From assembly GCA_963281155.1 (NCBI GenBank), contig CAUJLY010000006.1:7564001-7628000 (forward strand): a stretch of 64,000 bases of DNA. Direction: 5' to 3'. The notes under the pieces are model-generated. The model had not been told where the DNA came from. It did not search any database and saw nothing but the letters and a program-made list of their open reading frames with translations. The stretch is from Rhabditophanes sp. KR3021 (Eukaryota; Nematoda; Chromadorea; Rhabditida; Alloionematidae). Below, one piece after another: positions 60,761 through 64,000 of the stretch. Position 1 is the stretch's first letter, and each line of letters starts with the position of its first letter. Position numbers and translations under genes: made by a program.

Positions 60761-62312
60761 TTTTTGCTTTGGAATATCACTTTAATAACATTTCGCTTAA
60801 TAAATTAATTTTTTAACTTATCAAATTCAACTAGATCACCATAATTAAGTATGCTTTTTTGCAATAATAATTCTTTTACGATATTTTTTGACACCACTTA
60901 AGGAATTTGGAAACCATGGTAATTCTCTATTTGAAGAGATATCAAAAACGTATTTAATATCTGTCTAATATCCCAGATTAACTATGCCAAAGACAGCCCC
61001 TTTCAATGTTTTGGACATTCAAAACATCATCATTCATTTCATTCCGGTCTCGTACTCTTAAAAAACATATAAATAAATTACTTTTATTCTTTCTGATTAT
61101 AAAATATTAAACAACATCAACATTTCAAATTTCTCATTCGTTAGACTTCAAGAAACTTTTTAAAAGATTGTTAATGGGACCTTGGTAAATCGAATGTTGA
61201 CTATTTTATTATTTAATTTACAACTTCATTAATTGCATAATATAAAAAACACAATGATATATGTTTTTAAGAAATTACCTTATTCTGAATATAAAGAGAT
61301 TTAAAATATTAGAAACAAAAACCTGTGTGGAACAAGATGTATCTGAAATATATTAAAACAAATTGAAATAGACTTCACTCCTATCATTATTGTAGTTAAT
61401 ATTTATTTTAAGATGGCAGCAATCGACAAATCAGTAGTCTCGCTACTCGCGGGAATCTTCAACAATAATCATCCTGACTATTATGATATATTCTATCGAA
61501 TTATACTTATTTACCTATGTTAGAATATTAATAATGTGATATATATAAACAAGGAAATTGAATAAGTTCCACATATGACTATAATAACTATTACCCAGAT
61601 TGGTGTTCTACGTTCAAAGACTGTTACATGTGTTACATGACGTGTGATAATAATTTGGTCAATCTCAATGATTTCATCTTCAATCTTAGCAATCGCTTCA
61701 TCATTTTCAACAATTACTTGTTTATTACAAACAATTGCTTCTTCAATTTAGGAAATTATTTCAAGAATGTGAAGAAAATATCTCGTATTGGAGTAAATTT
61801 AAAATGGTTTTTGAATATATATTTTGTAAGATTTATGTATGCAATAATGATTGTAAGCTGAATATGCTTGTTTTGATATTACCTCAATATACATAAACAC
61901 TAATAGGACGTCCAATAAAATTCTTTTCAAATGTTATGATTTTGTCTAGCGAAAAGGATGTAGGTTGAACTTAAAATATTACTAGTATAACAAAGTCTCC
62001 CAGTAATGATTATAAATCCTATTTCTATTCTTCATGAATTACCAAAGTTAAGTGTATTTTTTATTATGATATTATTGGAATTTGGGTATATTTAAAATTC
62101 AGTAGCAGTAAATTGAAATATGCAAGACATCATTTAACCATCTAAATTACTAACTTATAGCAATTGAGTTTCCTACCCTTTGTCCACTTTTATTACATTG
62201 AATATTTGATAGTTTTTTAGCAACGATACTGACTAAACAGTTATGAATATGTGAAATAAAAATCAATTTATTACAAATCAAGTGATACAATTAACTTATA
62301 GAATTCTATGTT
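60761..62312. other. Intergenic region with a coding-like segment
   Basis: About 1.55 kb between the MFS gene (+) and the palmitoyltransferase gene (-). A minus-strand coding-like stretch at 61520-61747 is listed separately. Short plus-strand frames starting ATG at about 60984 and 61413 have chance length. Confidence 0.5.
61520..61747 (-). other. Coding-like exon with a membrane span
   Basis: A 75-codon minus-strand frame reads as an acidic, amphipathic stretch (EAIVCNKQVIVENDEAIAKI), then EIIEIDQIIITRHVTHVTV, then a membrane-like end (PIWVIVIIVICGTYSI) and a stop. There is no in-frame ATG, so an upstream exon would be required; none was found. The plus strand over the same bases is also open (61562-61861), but it looks like the hydrophobic shadow of the acidic frame. 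It may be a relic or the last exon of a small tail-anchored protein. The family is unknown. Confidence 0.3.
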
Positions 62313-64000
62313 TTAAGATTCTCCTTTACAAAATGATAAAACGTTTTGGCACCATTTTCCATTTAAAAACAATGTACAAGTTTTGCTTTTATTTTGGCCC
62401 ACATATGAATATTTGTGAGCATTTAAACGTTCATTTGTGGTTAACTTATGAAACACCTAAAAATAATATTTATTGTATACTTAATTATATAATTAAATAA
62501 CATACCTGGTACATTTGCAACCCAAACATAGTTGATATCCATATAAGGCATGCAATTGAAAGAACAAAGAAGTATAAGATTCCCCTATTGCAGATTAATA
62601 TATCTGCAGCTGAAAGTGAAGTTCCGCATGTTGCAAGCATATCTAAAAATAGAAAGTAAAATACAAATTAATTACTTACAATATATGCTTCCTACGATGA
62701 ATAGACAAAGATTAAATATCAACAATAGTAGATAAGTGATGAAATATATGTGATTAGTTACTCCTATACAATTTCCAATCCATCCACAGTGATGATCGAA
62801 ACGAACTATACAATAGTTACAATATTTGCAATGCTTTGATCTGTGTGGGCGGATGATTAAGCATGTTGTGCAGAAATTACCGCAATAATTGTCGTCTTCA
62901 AAGGTTTCTACAATCATATTGCATCTTTCCTAAAATGCAAAATATTTAAACAACAATCTTATGGCAAAAAATTACCTGATGAGTAACATGGAAAATTCCT
63001 GGATCACTATATGATAGTTTACAATACACAAAGCACACAGAAACCGTAAGTACATAAAACAACATTCTCAAATACCATGGCACAACAGGATGAACATTAT
63101 ATAGCCAATTGAAAACCATTAGAATCTTAAATGCTATTGCTGCTCCAAAAGGTAATTGTAAAAAATGCTTCATATTGTCCACAAATTTTAGAACACCTCG
63201 AATGAAACCTCCTAACAATAATAGACAAAGTAATTTCAAAAACAGTGTGCTGACCACAAAATCTATTAATATTATTCCAAATACTACCACTATAGGCAGT
63301 ATAAAATAAACTTGCTGAACAACTTTGTCATTTTCTTTAAATCGTTGTGAAATTGTATACTTTAGAAGCCCCTTTTGTCTCATTGCCATTTCAATTATTT
63401 TTATAATGTTTGGATCCATCTTTCTTTTTGCTATCGACAAAACTGTATCACGATTTTTGTTCATTTTTGTGAGATCAGAGTTTAAAGTAACCAAATATTC
63501 AACAGCTTTTCGATTACCATTCTCGACTGCCCAATGTAGGCATGTATTTCCATAGGGAACATCAACCAAATTAATGTTTGCTCCCATCGTTACCATCATT
63601 TTTAATAAGTCTAAATCTTCTGTTTTGTATGCTGCCCACATTATTGGTGTCATCGTGGCATCATCTCTAACATCTGGAGGAACTCCTTTTGCTAATAAAT
63701 ATGCAACAACTGGCGTACAACCAAATTGCGCGGCAACATGGATAGCTGAAAAACCTTCCCCATTTTTCAATGAAGGATCAGCTCCATTTTTTACTAATAA
63801 AGCAACCATTTTTGCATGACCTTGTCGGGCAGCCCACTGGAGGGGTGTTGATGAGAGAACTCCACCGATAATATCTATTGTGCAATTTTTATCAATCAGA
63901 TATTTTGCTATCTGCAGTGGATTATAGATTATTTGCATGGAACGAAGAAAAATCAAAAACTTACCCTAAGCCTATTATTTATTGCAGCCCAGTGTAGTAA
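62313..64000 (-). CDS. Ankyrin-repeat DHHC palmitoyltransferase (HIP14/ZDHHC17 type), 5' truncated by window
   Basis: Protein S-acyltransferase of Golgi and vesicle membranes. The window holds exons 64000-63965 (continuing off the edge), 63911-62976, 62929-62680, 62642-62506 and 62456-62313. They total 500 residues plus stop, all in phase. Ankyrin repeats run first: [64 protein letters not shown] set of membrane spans follows. The Cys-rich catalytic domain is in exon 3 of this list, ending [17 protein letters not shown] with the intact Asp-His-His-Cys. The TTNE element appears after the last span ([13 protein letters not shown]). Order and spacing match ZDHHC17/HIP14. In C. elegans the ankyrin DHHC genes are dhhc-13 and dhhc-14; not distinguished here. 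The N-terminus and first repeats lie beyond 64000. Confidence 0.93.

Overview
The window is nuclear DNA from a nematode. It is very AT-rich between genes and has short introns, often 39-50 bp, with GT...TTTCAG ends. Several start codons sit just behind a TTTTAG acceptor, as in spliced-leader trans-splicing. The families present also fit: astacin proteases, a Skp1-like protein, an FMO, a secretin-class GPCR, and divergent secreted or membrane proteins that look lineage-specific. A clade IV nematode is a reasonable guess, but it was not tested. All exon/intron models were built by hand from splice signals and reading-frame continuity; those marked as closing in frame were checked by arithmetic.

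Layout. 1.5-8.9 kb (+) holds a giant Ser/Pro/Thr-rich secreted protein of about 2,221 residues with a Cys-rich end; its frame is interrupted twice. 9.3-10.5 kb (-) is a single-exon Nup35/NPP-19. 11.2-11.8 kb (+) is a four-pass MARVEL-like protein. 12.8-14.6 kb (+) is a flavin monooxygenase, followed by a divergent Skp1-like gene at 15.0-15.6 kb (+). 15.9-16.9 kb (-) is an SLC35D/SQV-7-type nucleotide-sugar transporter. 17.1-22.7 kb (-) is a DENND5-type Rab GEF (DENN, RUN, PLAT, RUN). 24.2-25.2 kb (-) is a small unknown membrane protein. 27.8-29.5 kb (+) is a broken gene of unknown family. 29.7-30.8 kb (-) is an astacin with a ShK domain. 32.7-35.0 kb (-) is an unknown single-pass receptor-like protein. 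37.8-39.8 kb (-) is an unknown secreted protein. 40.5-41.9 kb (-) is an astacin with EGF-like and CUB domains.

42.7-44.2 kb is a decayed Tc1/mariner element with terminal inverted repeats of about 130 bp. 45.2-45.9 kb (+) is a paired-like homeobox gene. 46.1-47.8 kb (-) is a class B GPCR. A 10-kb stretch with no convincing gene follows. 57.8-58.3 kb (-) is Asterix/WDR83OS, head-to-head with an MFS (SLC17-like) transporter at 58.7-60.8 kb (+). 62.3-64.0 kb (-) is the 3' part of an ankyrin-DHHC palmitoyltransferase (HIP14/ZDHHC17 type) that runs off the right edge.

There is no sign of one pathway or cluster. Many genes serve the secretory route: the PAT-complex subunit, Golgi sugar transport, Rab GEF, palmitoyltransferase, and secreted proteases. 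I read that as ordinary gene content. The observations most worth following are the giant repetitive protein with its nonapeptide block and frame breaks, the decayed Tc1/mariner copy, the broken gene at 28 kb, and several short coding-like stretches that match no complete gene.
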